A DNA stretch of 64,000 bases from Lateolabrax maculatus. Lineage: Eukaryota; Chordata; Actinopteri; Acropomatiformes; Lateolabracidae. Under the pieces are notes generated by a model. That model worked only from the letters and a program-made list of their open reading frames with translations. It did not search any database and was not told the DNA's origin. This document shows, one piece after another, positions 13,017 through 22,134 of this stretch. Where the stretch lies: positions 11,843,501-11,907,500 of the forward strand of contig CM062213.1 in the NCBI GenBank assembly GCA_031216445.1. Reading direction: 5' to 3'. The stretch's first letter is position 1. Every line of letters starts with the position of its first letter. The position numbers and the translations under genes are program-made.

Positions 13017-13483
13017 GTAAGAATGTGTGTCTGTCTGCCTTTCTGTCAATCGGACGGCTGCACTGAAGGCTGTTTTGTCTCATGCACCTCATATCGATCA
13101 GATAGCATCTTCACCTCTTGTTTTGAAACAGATCTTACACAGTTCAATTGGAGGCACTGTTACGCAACCTCCATATTTCTGTGTTTCATCGATCAGCAAG
13201 TGCTACCAGTCAGGCTTGTGCTTTCAAAATGACATGCCCTGATTTGTGAATGACTGGCTGAACATTTTACTCATCAATATTCTCTACATTGGCCTGTGAA
13301 AGTCAAGGTTCGTTAGACAAACCTTGGTGAAATCATGCCTTACCTTTTTTAATTCAGGTACAACCAAGAGTATAAGAGCTAATCATGCACCTTTCCAATG
13401 GCTTGGCTGCTGAGTGGTTTAATCAACAATGAAATATCCGATAGAAGCATTCCATTCACCCCACAGGTTATACTGACACCCAA

Positions 13484-13491
13484 TATGTACA
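13484..13491 (-). promoter_or_regulatory. Pumilio-type RNA site TGTACATA
   Basis: The minus strand reads TGTACATA, a match to TGTANATA. It is one of three in the putative 3' UTR. Confidence 0.3.
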
Positions 13492-14002
13492 CTGACAAGT
13501 ATTAATGAGAAGTGCTGACCATCTGTATCACAGGTTTATAGCAGCACGGACAGTCACTGCAAGCCAAACACTGAGGAGCCCAGGTCAGCCAAAACGCACA
13601 AAAACTGAATGAGGGCTTACAAACAGCCAGACAAAGCCAAGCAAACCCATGCTTCAAAGCAACATGATGGTGGACATTCAAAACCGACAGTCTACACAGT
13701 TTACCCTTTGGCAACAATTCCCCCGTGTGGGGAGTGAGGGGTCAAAACATGCCACGAAAATAAAAACAATTCTAGTTCAATATTCAATATTCAAATTCAT
13801 ACAGACAAGTTGCTAAGTAAAAACATTTTCATTACCTTTTTTTTTTTTTTTTTGCTATTTTAGTTCATAATTTTGTTGTTTTCTTGTGAATACAATGATG
13901 ATAATAAACTGTTTTAGGCTGAATCACTTCCAGGTTCAAAATGAGTCATTGCATAGAACATTTGAATTGATAATTGCTTTCAACCTCTCCTATATCTGTT
14001 TG

Positions 14003-14019
14003 TTTGTGTGTGTGCATGT

Positions 14020-14074
<55 letters not shown>

Positions 14075-14085
14075 TGGGTGTGGGT

Positions 14086-14127
<42 letters not shown>
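14003..14127 (+). repeat. (TG)n microsatellite with GGGTG interruptions
   Basis: About 125 bases of TG dinucleotide repeat, interrupted by CATG, CTG, TATG and a central TGGGTGTGGGTGGGTG block. All long frames here (GVCVCVC and HTHTHT types) are artefacts of the repeat. It lies immediately upstream of the element at 14141-14260. Confidence 0.95.
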
Positions 14128-14128
<1 letters not shown>

Positions 14129-14140
14129 TTTGCACAAATA

Positions 14141-14260
14141 GAGGCAGTGGGCCCAGCTTGTTAGTGAGATCATCGTGGTGGTGAATTGGTAACCTCATTA
14201 TCAGCAGGAGGTTAACAGGTCTATTCAGTGGCGATCACAATTAACCTTGGCTCTGATGTG
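14141..14260 (+). repeat. Copy A of a duplicated hairpin-bearing element
   Basis: This segment matches 36931-37066 in the same orientation at roughly three quarters identity by eye. Shared words in order are GGCAGT, TTGTTAGTGAGATCATC, TGGTAACCTCATTA, CAGGAGGTT, CAGTGG, CCTTGGCT and GATGTG. An inverted repeat TAACCTC (14190-14196) / GAGGTTA (14208-14214) is kept in both. Both copies follow a TG-rich tract. The family is unknown to me. Confidence 0.7.
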
Positions 14261-14315
14261 TAAATAGGATGCAAAGTGTAATGTGTAAAGTATGTGGGTA
14301 CATATGTGTGTCGCA

Positions 14316-14345
14316 GGAGATAGAGAGAGAGAGAGAGAGAGACAG
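14316..14345 (+). repeat. Short (GA)n tract
   Basis: A short run of GA repeats (gatagagagagagag...) within the putative 3' UTR region. Confidence 0.8.
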
Positions 14346-14732
14346 AGTGTCTGTGTGAGTGTGTTCGTACCTGTCTGCATGCTCTTATGCATCTGCACAT
14401 AACATGCACGTCTGGACACGGTACTGTGGTTGTAAACCCTCCGACAAATTGTATTACGGCTATTTATCGACAGAAGTGTTTGATATTTCCCATCACTGAT
14501 TTAAACAACATTTATACGATTGTGCTATATACCATTTTCTGCATGCTATTGCTTTTAAAAATCAACAAGCAAATTATTTGATGCAAGAAAACAGATTCAA
14601 ACAAATAAAAAGTTAAAAATATAAAGTTTTACCAAAGAAAAACAGAGAACAACAAAAAAAAGAAAGTCACTGGAGAGTGATTCCATAAATACACAGATGA
14701 CAAATTTACATAATTAGATCTCTGATTTGTTT

Positions 14733-14740
14733 TATGTACA
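14733..14740 (-). promoter_or_regulatory. Pumilio-type RNA site TGTACATA
   Basis: The minus strand reads TGTACATA, matching TGTANATA. Third such site in the putative 3' UTR. Confidence 0.3.
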
Positions 14741-14899
14741 TACAATAGTATACAGTTGTGTAAAAAGAAATGCATGATGACATGGACGTTTTAAACATGT
14801 GAGGTATACAAGTAAAAACATGTACTGAATAAGGCTCTTCCATTCAGTGAATATCAGGCAAAAATGAAAAGAAACTAAAAGATGAGACAAATCAATAAG

Positions 14900-14933
14900 A
14901 AAGGATAAAGTCCCAGAAGAGACTTTATCCTTT
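14900..14933 (-). other. Perfect 13-bp stem-loop
   Basis: Arms AAAGGATAAAGTC (14900-14912) and GACTTTATCCTTT (14921-14933) are exact reverse complements around an 8-base loop. A second stem-loop follows directly. If the region is transcribed as a 3' UTR this would fold in the RNA. Confidence 0.75.
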
Positions 14934-14934
14934 T

Positions 14935-14975
14935 TATAGTCAGCCCTAGAGCTGACTGCTCTGGGTCTGACTATA
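14935..14975 (-). other. Second stem-loop, 16 paired bases with two single-base bulges
   Basis: Outer arms TATAGTCAG (14935-14943) and CTGACTATA (14967-14975) pair exactly. Inside them CCC pairs with GGG and AGAG with CTCT, leaving one unpaired T on each side and a 7-base CTGACTG loop. It is only one base from the preceding stem-loop. The stem is short for a microRNA precursor. Confidence 0.75.
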
Positions 14976-15674
14976 ATGATGGCTTTGCGATGGCTAATAA
15001 AGAGCCGTGGCCACTCTTTCATTTGGTCCTCTCATCCGTGTGAATCTCACACTTGTGGGCACACTGGTAGTAATTCCCTTCCCTAAAAACCTACAGCTAA
15101 TGACTAGTGGCATCTCATAGGTGGTGAAAAAGTATTGATATGAGCTTCTTTTTTTTTTTTTCAGTTTTTAAAACATTTGTGCGTGCATTCTCATGTCCAC
15201 GTTTACACAATGCATTCTGTAGACATCGAAAACAAAAAGAGGGAAAATAAAAACACATTCAAAGACAGGGTCAAATTCCCTATACTGGAATGTACTGTAG
15301 AGATCAGAGAAACCAAGCATTCAAAGATTGTGGTGGAGTCATCCGTTGGTTGTCATTGCCGTGATACACCTCTTCTACTCCAAGTGTGTGGTGTCATTGT
15401 GGGCTAAGATCAGTATCTTTGGTACAAGGAAAACCTATGAAAATCTGTCTTCTTTTTTCAATGTGTTTTGCATGAAAAGGCTCTGAAGACATCAATGTAG
15501 AATCAAATATCCTTGCCAGGTGTGCACTCTGCAGACATGAGTGGTGTTCCATTAAAAACCCTGTAGAGGGTGCTGTGAGGCTTCCTTCATTGAGCTGTTA
15601 CAACAAAGAGACATGCACGCCCAAACGCACTGAATTTCTCCCATGATATCCAGGTGGTTCAGTTATCTGGCCTT

Positions 15675-15795
15675 TTACTGCCATACAGATCCCAGGAGGC
15701 TTTCTCTAGGAGAGAAGGGGAAGCAGGACTCCAGTCCCCCTACCCCCTCTCTCCTTCGCCTCACCGCATCCTCATTATTGACCGTTGTTGTCCTC
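15675..15795 (-). other. Open frame at the head of the terminal exon (block E)
   Basis: After the acceptor at 15796 the minus strand has an open frame of 39 codons ending at TAA (15675-15677), if entered in phase 2, as the donor of block D (16011) or block B (16815) would do. It begins RTTTVNNEDAVRRRR and ends SLLGSVWQ. It has a basic cluster and no known domain. A different entry phase gives only EDNNGQ and a stop. It is either the tail of a small protein or non-coding sequence. Confidence 0.25.
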
Positions 15796-16010
15796 CTGAA
15801 ATAAAGACAGTGAAGATGTGAATGTTAATTGTTAAGGCACAATATCAAATTTTCAAGACCAGATGCAAGCACAAAATGAATCCTGCAATGTAGACTAAAC
15901 CAATATAAATACAACAATTCTGTATGTTTTGCAATGTCCATTCCATAGCACATAGACTGAAACCTTCTACAATGTTTATGTTACAGCTCTGTCGGACTAC
16001 TCTACTTTAC

Positions 16011-16228
16011 TTCCCATGATACTCCAGCCAATCACATCCCTGCTGGTATCGGCAGTAATCCACTGGGCTGAGCAGGCTGCCCTGCTGCTCAAAGAAGCAC
16101 TGAGTCGGGTTTATCTCCACATTCCCCCACTGAATCCTGAGACTGTCCACAGACACAGAGATGACTGACACAGCTACTGATAATAATCCAAGTGTCAACA
16201 GAGACAGCAGAACAGCTGAATGATAGAC
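16011..16228 (-). CDS. Candidate coding exon of an unrecognised membrane protein (block D)
   Basis: On the minus strand an acceptor (GAATGCAG) precedes a 218-base open block that ends at a donor (GGGAA|GTAAAG). Read from VYHSAVLL it gives a strongly hydrophobic segment of about 22 residues (AVLLSLLTLGLLSVAVSVIS), then a polar part with three cysteines (TQCFF, DYCRY, GCDWL). Codon use favours CTG, GTG and CAG, unlike the surrounding AT-rich DNA, which suggests real coding. Phase-0 entry fits block C (16637) and phase-2 exit fits block E (15795). I do not recognise the family. It could belong to a small gene of its own (an ATG at 16757-16759 reads in frame into it through block C), to the 3' part of the bsn transcript, or be chance. 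Confidence 0.35.
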
Positions 16229-16636
16229 CTGCATTCAAATGAGCCACAACTTCATCCTGTGCAAGTCACAGCTTGTGTTTTGACAGATGCTAAATAAAGT
16301 GCATTGAAATCTGTTTTATTTGCGCTTCTGTAGTTCTGCTCCATTGAGCAGAATTAGTTCATTAGCTCATTCTACCATGTAATAAGTGGTGCTTACCATG
16401 AGTCATGATTCTGTGTGCCTGCATGTGCTCGTGTCCCTGTGTGTCTTTGCGTGTGTGACATTAAAGGAAAGCCACAGTTCGCCTTCTCAGGCTAAATATA
16501 GTCCAGTATGCTTGGCCAAGATTATTGGACGTGTGTGGAGTCAGAAGGTACAGTAAACCATACATGTGCTGACCTCCCTTGTTCTTGGCTTTGGCCTCTC
16601 ACCTCTGCAGCAAAAGTGAACTGTGACTTTAATTAC

Positions 16637-16673
16637 CTGACCCGACACAGCAGTGAACCAATGAAATAAAACA
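16637..16673 (-). other. Splice-bounded block C, possible exon
   Basis: A 37-base block on the minus strand lies between TTTGCGTCAG (acceptor) and GGTCAG|GTAATT (donor). Entered in phase 2 it reads CVLFHWFTAVSGQ and exits in phase 0 into block D. The same frame is open upstream to an ATG at 16757-16759, giving MYLWFGCLAVLLDNG before it, so this could instead be part of a first coding exon. Another acceptor (GATTTTAG) lies nearby. Weak, signal-based call. Confidence 0.2.
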
Positions 16674-16814
16674 CTGACGCAAACAAAACCAACAACAAAT
16701 CTAAAATCAGAGAGCCCATTATCCAGCAACACAGCCAAACAACCGAACCACAAATACATTTATGAGCACACACACACGTACACACATCTATGTGAATGGC
16801 TTTTAGTTACTTAC

Positions 16815-16869
16815 CATTGGTCTAATGAGGCATCAGACGTCTCCACATCATCATTCTGGGACTGTAGTT
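16815..16869 (-). other. Splice-bounded block B, possible exon
   Basis: A 55-base block on the minus strand runs from a tandem acceptor (GATGTCAG then ACAG) to a strong donor (CCAATG|GTAAGT). In one frame it reads LQSQNDDVETSDASLDQ, an acidic polar peptide. Its donor phase fits both block C and block E. There is no known domain. The good donor makes it a likely exon of some minus-strand transcript, coding or not. Confidence 0.35.
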
Positions 16870-17514
16870 CTGTCTGACATCCACTTACTTTCAGGCCTCC
16901 TCAGTCCTCTGCTCATGTCTTGTAACACTGTGCTGACGAAGCGTTCACCCTTATTTAATTCACTTCAATCGTGTGCCCATGTCTGGGGAATTCAGTGCTG
17001 ACAAAGCATCCTTTGATTCCAGCTCTGTTCGTTAATTTGGGGGTAAGGGAAAGGTACAGCGGATCAGTCCGAATATACAATTGCAGCATTTAATCAGTCA
17101 TCACTTCAATTGAGTCCTCTCATTATGCAGACATGGACAATGCTAAACTATGTTAATATCCAGTTGATAAAACACTCAATCAACTAATCAAAGTGTGACA
17201 GCATTCTATGTTTTCACAGTCATACAAAATAAAAATAAAACTAACAAGGTAAAACAGAAAGTATCATCAGCGGTCAACAGTTTAACAAGTTACCGCATTA
17301 CTACTCTTGTTTTACATGCTGCTAGTGTCCCAAAGGTGAAAAAACCCATTATTACATTTCTTAATAGTTTTCTACAATGACATGGTTTTAACTTGCTTAG
17401 TGAAGCAGGTGACACAATATTTATCATAAAGACTATGCAACCCCCCAAAATGAAACATGTCTAAAAAAAGTATCAATTTCTCAAGAGATGACGAATCGTT
17501 AATGAGATACTCAC

Positions 17515-17548
17515 TGATGCACTCAGGATCTATCTTCCTCTGTTTCCT
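17515..17548 (-). other. Splice-bounded block A, possible micro-exon
   Basis: 34 bases on the minus strand lie between a good acceptor (TTTCACATTACAG) and a donor (GCATCA|GTGAGT). Read in phase 0 it gives RKQRKIDPECI. The donor in bsn exon 10 (17870) is 15 bases past the stop and is also in phase 0 of the bsn frame, so the two would join without a frame shift. The most conservative reading is a spliced 3' UTR exon of bsn. Confidence 0.35.
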
Positions 17549-17869
17549 CTGTAATGTGAAATGTATTTAATGCAGGTTCATAGGTTTTTCAAGTACAAAG
17601 CTACCAATCCATCTCATTTCAACTCTGCATACCCTGAAAAAAAGCACAGTTTATTCAAAATAAACAAGTAAGGCAATGAGCACATACGTTATCCTTTCCC
17701 AAACATCCATAATTTACAACAAGGAAGCAATTCATAATTTCTGTTGATAAGCAGGCTGCCATCTGTTGATTCTCCTAAACTAAATCCATGCTTCTAAATT
17801 AAAAGTTTAAAAAACTAAAAACATTTTGACTTTGCCTGTAACTTTCATAAAAAACTAAAGTTCACTTAC
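17549..17869 (-). other. Putative intron between bsn exon 10 and block A
   Basis: This interval is bounded by GTAAGT at 17869 and CATTACAG at 17549-17550 on the minus strand. It also contains a T-rich acceptor (TGCTTTTTTTCAG) ending near 17635, which may mark a further alternative exon. No open frame of note. Confidence 0.35.
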
Positions 17870-17925
17870 CCTCCTCTCTTTAGTTCACCACAATGAAGTG
17901 AACTTCTTCCCAAGGCCAGACAAAG
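17870..17925 (-). CDS. bsn: Bassoon exon 10: C-terminal end and stop codon
   Basis: The acceptor TTCTCGCAG precedes this 56-base exon. With the G left over from exon 9 it reads ALSGLGKKFTSLW and TGA (17885-17887). Mammalian Bassoon ends AVSAFGKKFSSFW as I remember it, so this is the true C-terminus. Coding covers 17885-17925. A donor GGAGG|GTAAGT follows 15 bases after the stop, so the 3' UTR is probably spliced. That distance to the next junction is too short to trigger nonsense-mediated decay, although any further junctions would be longer. In the bsn frame the post-stop codons TKERR run to the donor in phase 0. Confidence 0.9.
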
Positions 17926-18139
17926 CTGCGAGAATGACAAAGAGAAGGAGGTAAATAAAAGAAAACAATCAAACAGTGAAATACCCATTCAAGGAATTCC
18001 AGTATCTTAATTTTTGCTGTATTAATAGACTCTACTTTTAAAACAAAAGCTGTTAAAACAGTGGATTAAACATTTGCTGGACCCAAAGATAAGCTGTATT
18101 TCAGTTTCTTCAAAAACATTTATTTATTTATGACTGTAC

Positions 18140-18286
18140 CATCTCCCAGTTTTCCCGCCTGCTCTGCTGCCCCTCCTTGCAGGATTTTGGTCAGAACATT
18201 GTCCCCTTCAGCAGGTGTCTGTCCGGCTGCAGCACTGCCTATACCAACAGGTTTGCTACCGATCCCAACAGGGGGGGCCTTGGAGC
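18140..18286 (-). CDS. bsn: Bassoon exon 9
   Basis: The 147-base exon lies between TGTTTGAAG (acceptor) and GATG|GTACAG (donor) and enters and leaves in phase 1. It reads GSKAPPVGIGSKPVG and then AEGDNVLTKILQGGAAEQAG, a close match to the AEGESVFSKILPGGAAEQAG block near the C-terminus of mammalian Bassoon. Ignoring the donor, the frame would stop seven codons later at 18120-18122. The exon 10 join gives the conserved end and is preferred. The function of this short tail is not known to me. Confidence 0.92.
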
Positions 18287-18377
18287 CTTCAAACAATAAA
18301 CAACATAATCATCACATATGTCATTGTTTGCCTAGGGTCATTGTGTGGTTTGTGGTAATGGTGGAACTGAGACTTAC

Positions 18378-18489
18378 CAATGCCTGTTAGAGGGGGTGTA
18401 GCTATTTTGGTAGGCTGAGGTGCTGATGGGATTGCTGTTGTAGGTTTCATTCCCATGACTGCTGCTGCAGGTGTAGCATCCATTTTTGC
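18378..18489 (-). CDS. bsn: Bassoon exon 8
   Basis: The 112-base exon runs from a rather poor acceptor (TAACAAAAG) to a strong donor (CATTG|GTAAGT). It enters in phase 0 and exits in phase 1, matching both neighbours. It encodes a low-complexity Ala/Pro/Thr linker (AKMDATPAAAVMGMK ... TPPLTGIG). This part of Bassoon is poorly conserved, so the call rests on its position, splice signals and phases. Confidence 0.8.
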
Positions 18490-18741
18490 CTTTTGTTAAT
18501 AAAACAGAGACAAATATATAATCCCATTTAAAATATAATTTTACAGCAACAATGGCATTTTATGGCTGGAATTATTAGCTGTCATCATAACTCACCTCTT
18601 GGCAATATTGTAATAAGAAGAACCACAACCCTAACCCATAATACAGGATTTTGAAGTAACACACCCTCAAAAAAGGATGGTAAAAAGAAAAGTAGGAACA
18701 TTTAATGAAGGTAAAGTAAAACCAGGTGTATCTGTACTCAC

Positions 18742-19016
18742 CGCTGTAGAGGCTGGCTGCCCTGCTGCAGACCCTACTCCTGGCTGGCGTCCCTGTGGTG
18801 GAGTTTGGCTGGGTTTGGGCTGCTGCGGTGCGGGTCCAGCTCCTGCTGTGGTTGTTGTAGGCTGGCTGCTCTGAGGGGTCTGGCTGTGCTGCGGTGGTTG
18901 CTGCTGCGGCTGTTGTGCCTGCTGGGTACCCTCAAGTGGTTCAGATCCTGGATGTCTCCCAGACTGGCCCTGGCCAACTGGCCGCTGCTGCCCAGCATGG
19001 GCCTGGGTGGTAGGGG

Positions 19017-19074
<58 letters not shown>

Positions 19075-19622
19075 TTGCTGCTGCTGCTGTTGCTGCGGTT
19101 TAGGGCCTGTTGTAGAGGGCTCTTGCCTTCTGGAGGTTGTGCGATCTCCTTGGGGTCTCTGGCTCCGTCCCCCAGTGCCATGGTGATGACCAGAGGCTGA
19201 ATCTCGAGAGAAGTCGCCTGAGTTCCGAGGGCTTGCCTGGGCGGAACGAGAGTCTGGACCACTCCTTCTTTGTGCAGATGAGGAGCCTCTGCCATCAGAG
19301 CGGACAGAAGGGTCTTTAGGGTGTGTCCTGGTAGAACGGGAGGATCTGGGATCCTCTGAGGAGTGTCGAGAAGAGCTGTGTCTGCCAGTGCTGGCGCCAT
19401 GGTGACGGTGGTCCCGTGATGATGTGGTGGAGGAGTGGCGTTGTTGGTTGTACTCATCCTGGGGACAATATTCCTCTGGAGGTTCATCATAATCATGGTA
19501 AGTGTGTTTACTACGTCTACCTGTGGATGAGTGAGTTCCACTTCCATGATGTCTTGAGCGATCAGAACGCGCCTCCCGTGGCTTTTCAAACCAATCAGTC
19601 TCCTCTTGTCCCAAATGATAAG
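18742..19622 (-). CDS. bsn: Bassoon exon 7: C-terminal region with polyglutamine
   Basis: The 881-base exon opens with AYHLGQEETDWFEKPREARS (first codon shared with exon 6), one of the clearest Bassoon signatures, followed by HTYHDYDEPPEEY. It then becomes Ser/His/Arg-rich, and ends in a Gln/Pro-rich region with a pure run of 26 glutamines (19018-19095). Mammalian Bassoon has a glutamine run in the same place; the human gene was also named ZNF231 and noted for its CAG repeat. Donor is ACAGCG|GTGAGT. The region is intrinsically disordered and has no enzyme domain. Bassoon organises the cytomatrix of the active zone together with Piccolo, ELKS/CAST and RIM-binding protein. Confidence 0.96.
19018..19095 (-). 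repeat. bsn: CAG/CAA trinucleotide repeat coding 26 Gln
   Basis: 26 consecutive glutamine codons on the minus strand, mostly CAG with scattered CAA interruptions (ttg on the plus strand). It is in frame inside bsn exon 7. Confidence 0.98.
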
Positions 19623-20036
19623 CTTTTTAAAACCAAAACAAACATTATCAGTCAACTGTTTTATGTGGTGAGAGGAGTAGCATGCACATTGAAGCCATGC
19701 AAAACAACTGGGAAAACATGCTCCTTATCCCAGAGCCATGCACATGTTTTAGGAATCCAACAGGAAAAAAACAACTTAAAAAAAACAGATATCACCTCAC
19801 ACTTAAAAATGATGCGTGCAAAACAGAAATATAAAACAGGCATTTTTGGCTTAATTTATCATGGGAACATTCCATAAAAACAAAAAAAAAAAACAACAAC
19901 ACAAAAAAAAAACAGGACAAACAAAGTAATGGCGCTCTTCTCAAGATTCCACACTTGGCATGCAGTCCCTTTCCAGCACACTTTAACGGTGGGAGGATCG
20001 AATTACAGGCAGCACAAATTATTTAGCACCAGTTAC
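19623..20036 (-). other. bsn: bsn intron 6
   Basis: A 414-base phase-1 intron bounded by GTAACT (20036) and an AG at 19623-19624. It contains A-rich runs near 19881-19910. No other feature is seen. Confidence 0.9.
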
Positions 20037-22134
20037 CTTCACTGTCAGAAACAGCACAGTGCATGTCATCTACGAGGTAAGGGTCATCTGGTTTATAGAC
20101 ATGACTCCTGGGCAGGTCCTTCTTGTGATGGTCCTGCACATCTGGCAATGAATGGCTGGAGCCATACTGGTTCCTTACATCATGGGCGTCTGGTATGCCA
20201 GAGCCTCTTCCCATGCCTACAGGCTTCCCAACAGGACTGAGTGGGCTTTCCTCTTCTGAATTCTGGCTGCGCATGGGAGGCCTTCCACTGCGGCTGCTTC
20301 TCTGAGATCGCTCCATGGCATCCCTCTCGTAGGATTTACTTCTGTGGCCTGTGGCATCTCTGGAGGAAATCTTGTCCATACCATATCCAGTAGACCTGGA
20401 CCTACCAGAGCTGTACATGCGGTCCTCTTCCTCAAGACCCTCACGGCTGGTGCCATAATATTTCTGCTGGTCATATGCATTCTTCTTCATCCCGTAGGTG
20501 ACATCATCCTGAAGTTTCTTGGATCTGGACACAACTGTACAACTGCCTCCTGTTGATGTTGTCATTGTGTAAGAGGCAAGGTCAGACTCCACATCCCGTG
20601 CTTCCTCAATAGGGGAGAATTTAGAGATCTTCTGCTCCATTCCCTGTTTCCTGTGCTTACTACGTTTAGAGGAAACCACTGCAGGGGCGAGATTCTTGGG
20701 TGTGAGTTTGTGGCTGCTGGAGCTGCTCCGTGATGTGTGTTTATAATCATCATAGTAATAGGAAGAGCCTCCACTCACTGTGGTGCTGGTGCGACTGTCC
20801 ACTGTACTCTGGTAACCCATTGTGCCTGTAGGTCTACCATAAGCATCCACAGGCTCATCTTCAGGTCTTCCATAGGTACTCCCACGTGCAGGGCCATTCT
20901 CACTGCGATACCGCCCTCCCACAGGATGGCCTAGAGCATCAGTGGGTTGGCTAGGGTTGTCTTTTGTCAACTCACTGATGTCATCAATCATAACATAGTT
21001 CCTAGGAATATTCTGTTCTAGGTTAGAGGTGTAGAGTCCATCTGAAGCATAAGCAGAGGTGGGGCTGTCCACAGAATGAACCAGGCCAGGCTCAGGGGGG
21101 CGGTATTGTCCATACGCATTGCTGTAGACTGAGCCAAAGTTAGTATCTGGAGCTGATGTGGCCACTGACACTGCTGGGTTGCTGATGACCTCATAGTTGG
21201 TGGGGAGTTTTTGCTCAAGATCAGCTAAGGATGTTTGCCGTGGTCTTTGATGAACAGTAAGGATCTCTGCCTGCGGCTGGTAAGAGATACCAGGTTGGTA
21301 GGAGCTGTGGCTGGGGTAAGGAAGGTTCTGACCTGGCATAGGCTGACCAGGCGGATGGAAGCCCTGGTGACCATGCTGCTGCATGCCAAGGTCCGTCTGG
21401 TAGGAGGACTGGGCATATATGCGGGAAGAATAGGTTCCCTGGTTCTGGTAGCCAGGGCCTGGTGGGGGATGGGGCTGGAAAGTTCCTGGCTGGGGTGCAG
21501 AGGATGAAGGGTACTGAGGAGGTTGGAAACCTATTTGTTGGTAAGCAGACCCAGGCTGCTGCGCTGATGGTTGACTTTGAGGGTATGGATAAGACATATA
21601 AGATGAGGTTGAGGGATACTGGGAGGTTGCACTGAGGTCATTAGTAAACTGGCTCAATGGTGCAGTGCTGGGCCTTGTCAGCAGACCATTAGCATCAAAG
21701 GTTCCTGATGCAGCTGCCATCCTGAGGTTATTGAGCTCACTGTCTGACATGTAGTCCCGAGCGTCGCCCATACATCTCAGGTAAGCCAGCTCTCTCCTCT
21801 CCCTTTCCTTCACCATGGTCTCCTTACGTTGGGTGATGCCTAGCTCCAAGTAACGTAACTTGGCGTCAATCTCTTTCTCTTCTTCCTCCAGTTCAGCCTG
21901 CTGCTTACGGAGCTTGGACGACTCTTGCTCCACAGCTTTCAGTTCACTCAGCAGGCCGGCCTTGGTGACTGCCTGGGCAGGTCTGGGTAGGACCCTCTGG
22001 GGCATGCCAGGAGAGCTGTACATTTGTGCTGGAGTAACAATGGGGAGCGGACTCTCCTCTGGAGGGGGGCTGGGGAGAGTCCTCTTTACTTTCCTCATCA
22101 GAGAGTTCTGCTGCTGCTGCAGGGAGGCCATCTG
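20037..22134 (-). CDS. bsn: Bassoon exon 6: CC3 coiled coil and C-terminal scaffold region
   Basis: The exon encodes about 699 residues. It begins (Q)MASLQQQQNSLMRKVKRT and then LPSPPPEE, as in Bassoon. Residues about 57-123 form a highly charged coiled coil (ESSKLRKQQAELEEEEKEID, then KLRYLELGITQRKE). This corresponds to the third Bassoon coiled coil, where ELKS/CAST binding is placed in mammals. Conserved islands follow: RQTSLADLEQKLPTNYEVI (about 295), NYVMIDDISELTKD (about 378), SSKRSKHRKQGMEQKISKFS (about 485) and MHCAVSDSEG at the end. Between them is a Tyr/Gln/Pro-rich stretch. The donor GAAG|GTAACT leaves phase 1. The acceptor is a TAGCAG tandem, so the first Gln may be optional (start 22134 or 22131). 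Confidence 0.97.

Larger units (their letters stand above)
12412..15794 (-). other. bsn: Probable long 3' UTR / terminal exon downstream of bsn
   Basis: On the minus strand a strong acceptor (CTTTATTTCAG) ends at 15796, and the sequence then runs for over 3 kb without a coding block. It holds three TGTANATA Pumilio-type sites in the minus orientation, two adjacent stem-loops (14900-14975), a TG microsatellite and a candidate AATAAA. Long AT-rich 3' UTRs are usual for neuronal messages. Assignment to bsn is inference: a separate small gene ending here is also possible (see 16011-16228). Confidence 0.4.

Noticed and set aside
13886..14198. Open frames with CVCVCV or HTHTHT repeats
   Set aside because: They are translations of the TG microsatellite with no other coding support.
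14900..14975. microRNA precursor
   Set aside because: Stems of 13 and 16 paired bases with short loops are too short for a typical pre-miRNA. Kept only as stem-loops.
18120..18140. Alternative bsn C-terminus by reading through the exon 9 donor to TAA at 18120
   Set aside because: It gives only seven unconserved residues, whereas splicing at 18140 to 17925 restores the conserved Bassoon end in phase.
18774..19655. Second long minus-strand frame (293 codons) over exon 7
   Set aside because: It is a shadow frame of bsn exon 7. The correct frame is fixed by the AYHLGQEETDWF motif and the exon 6 phase. The same applies to long plus-strand frames opposite exons 3 to 7.
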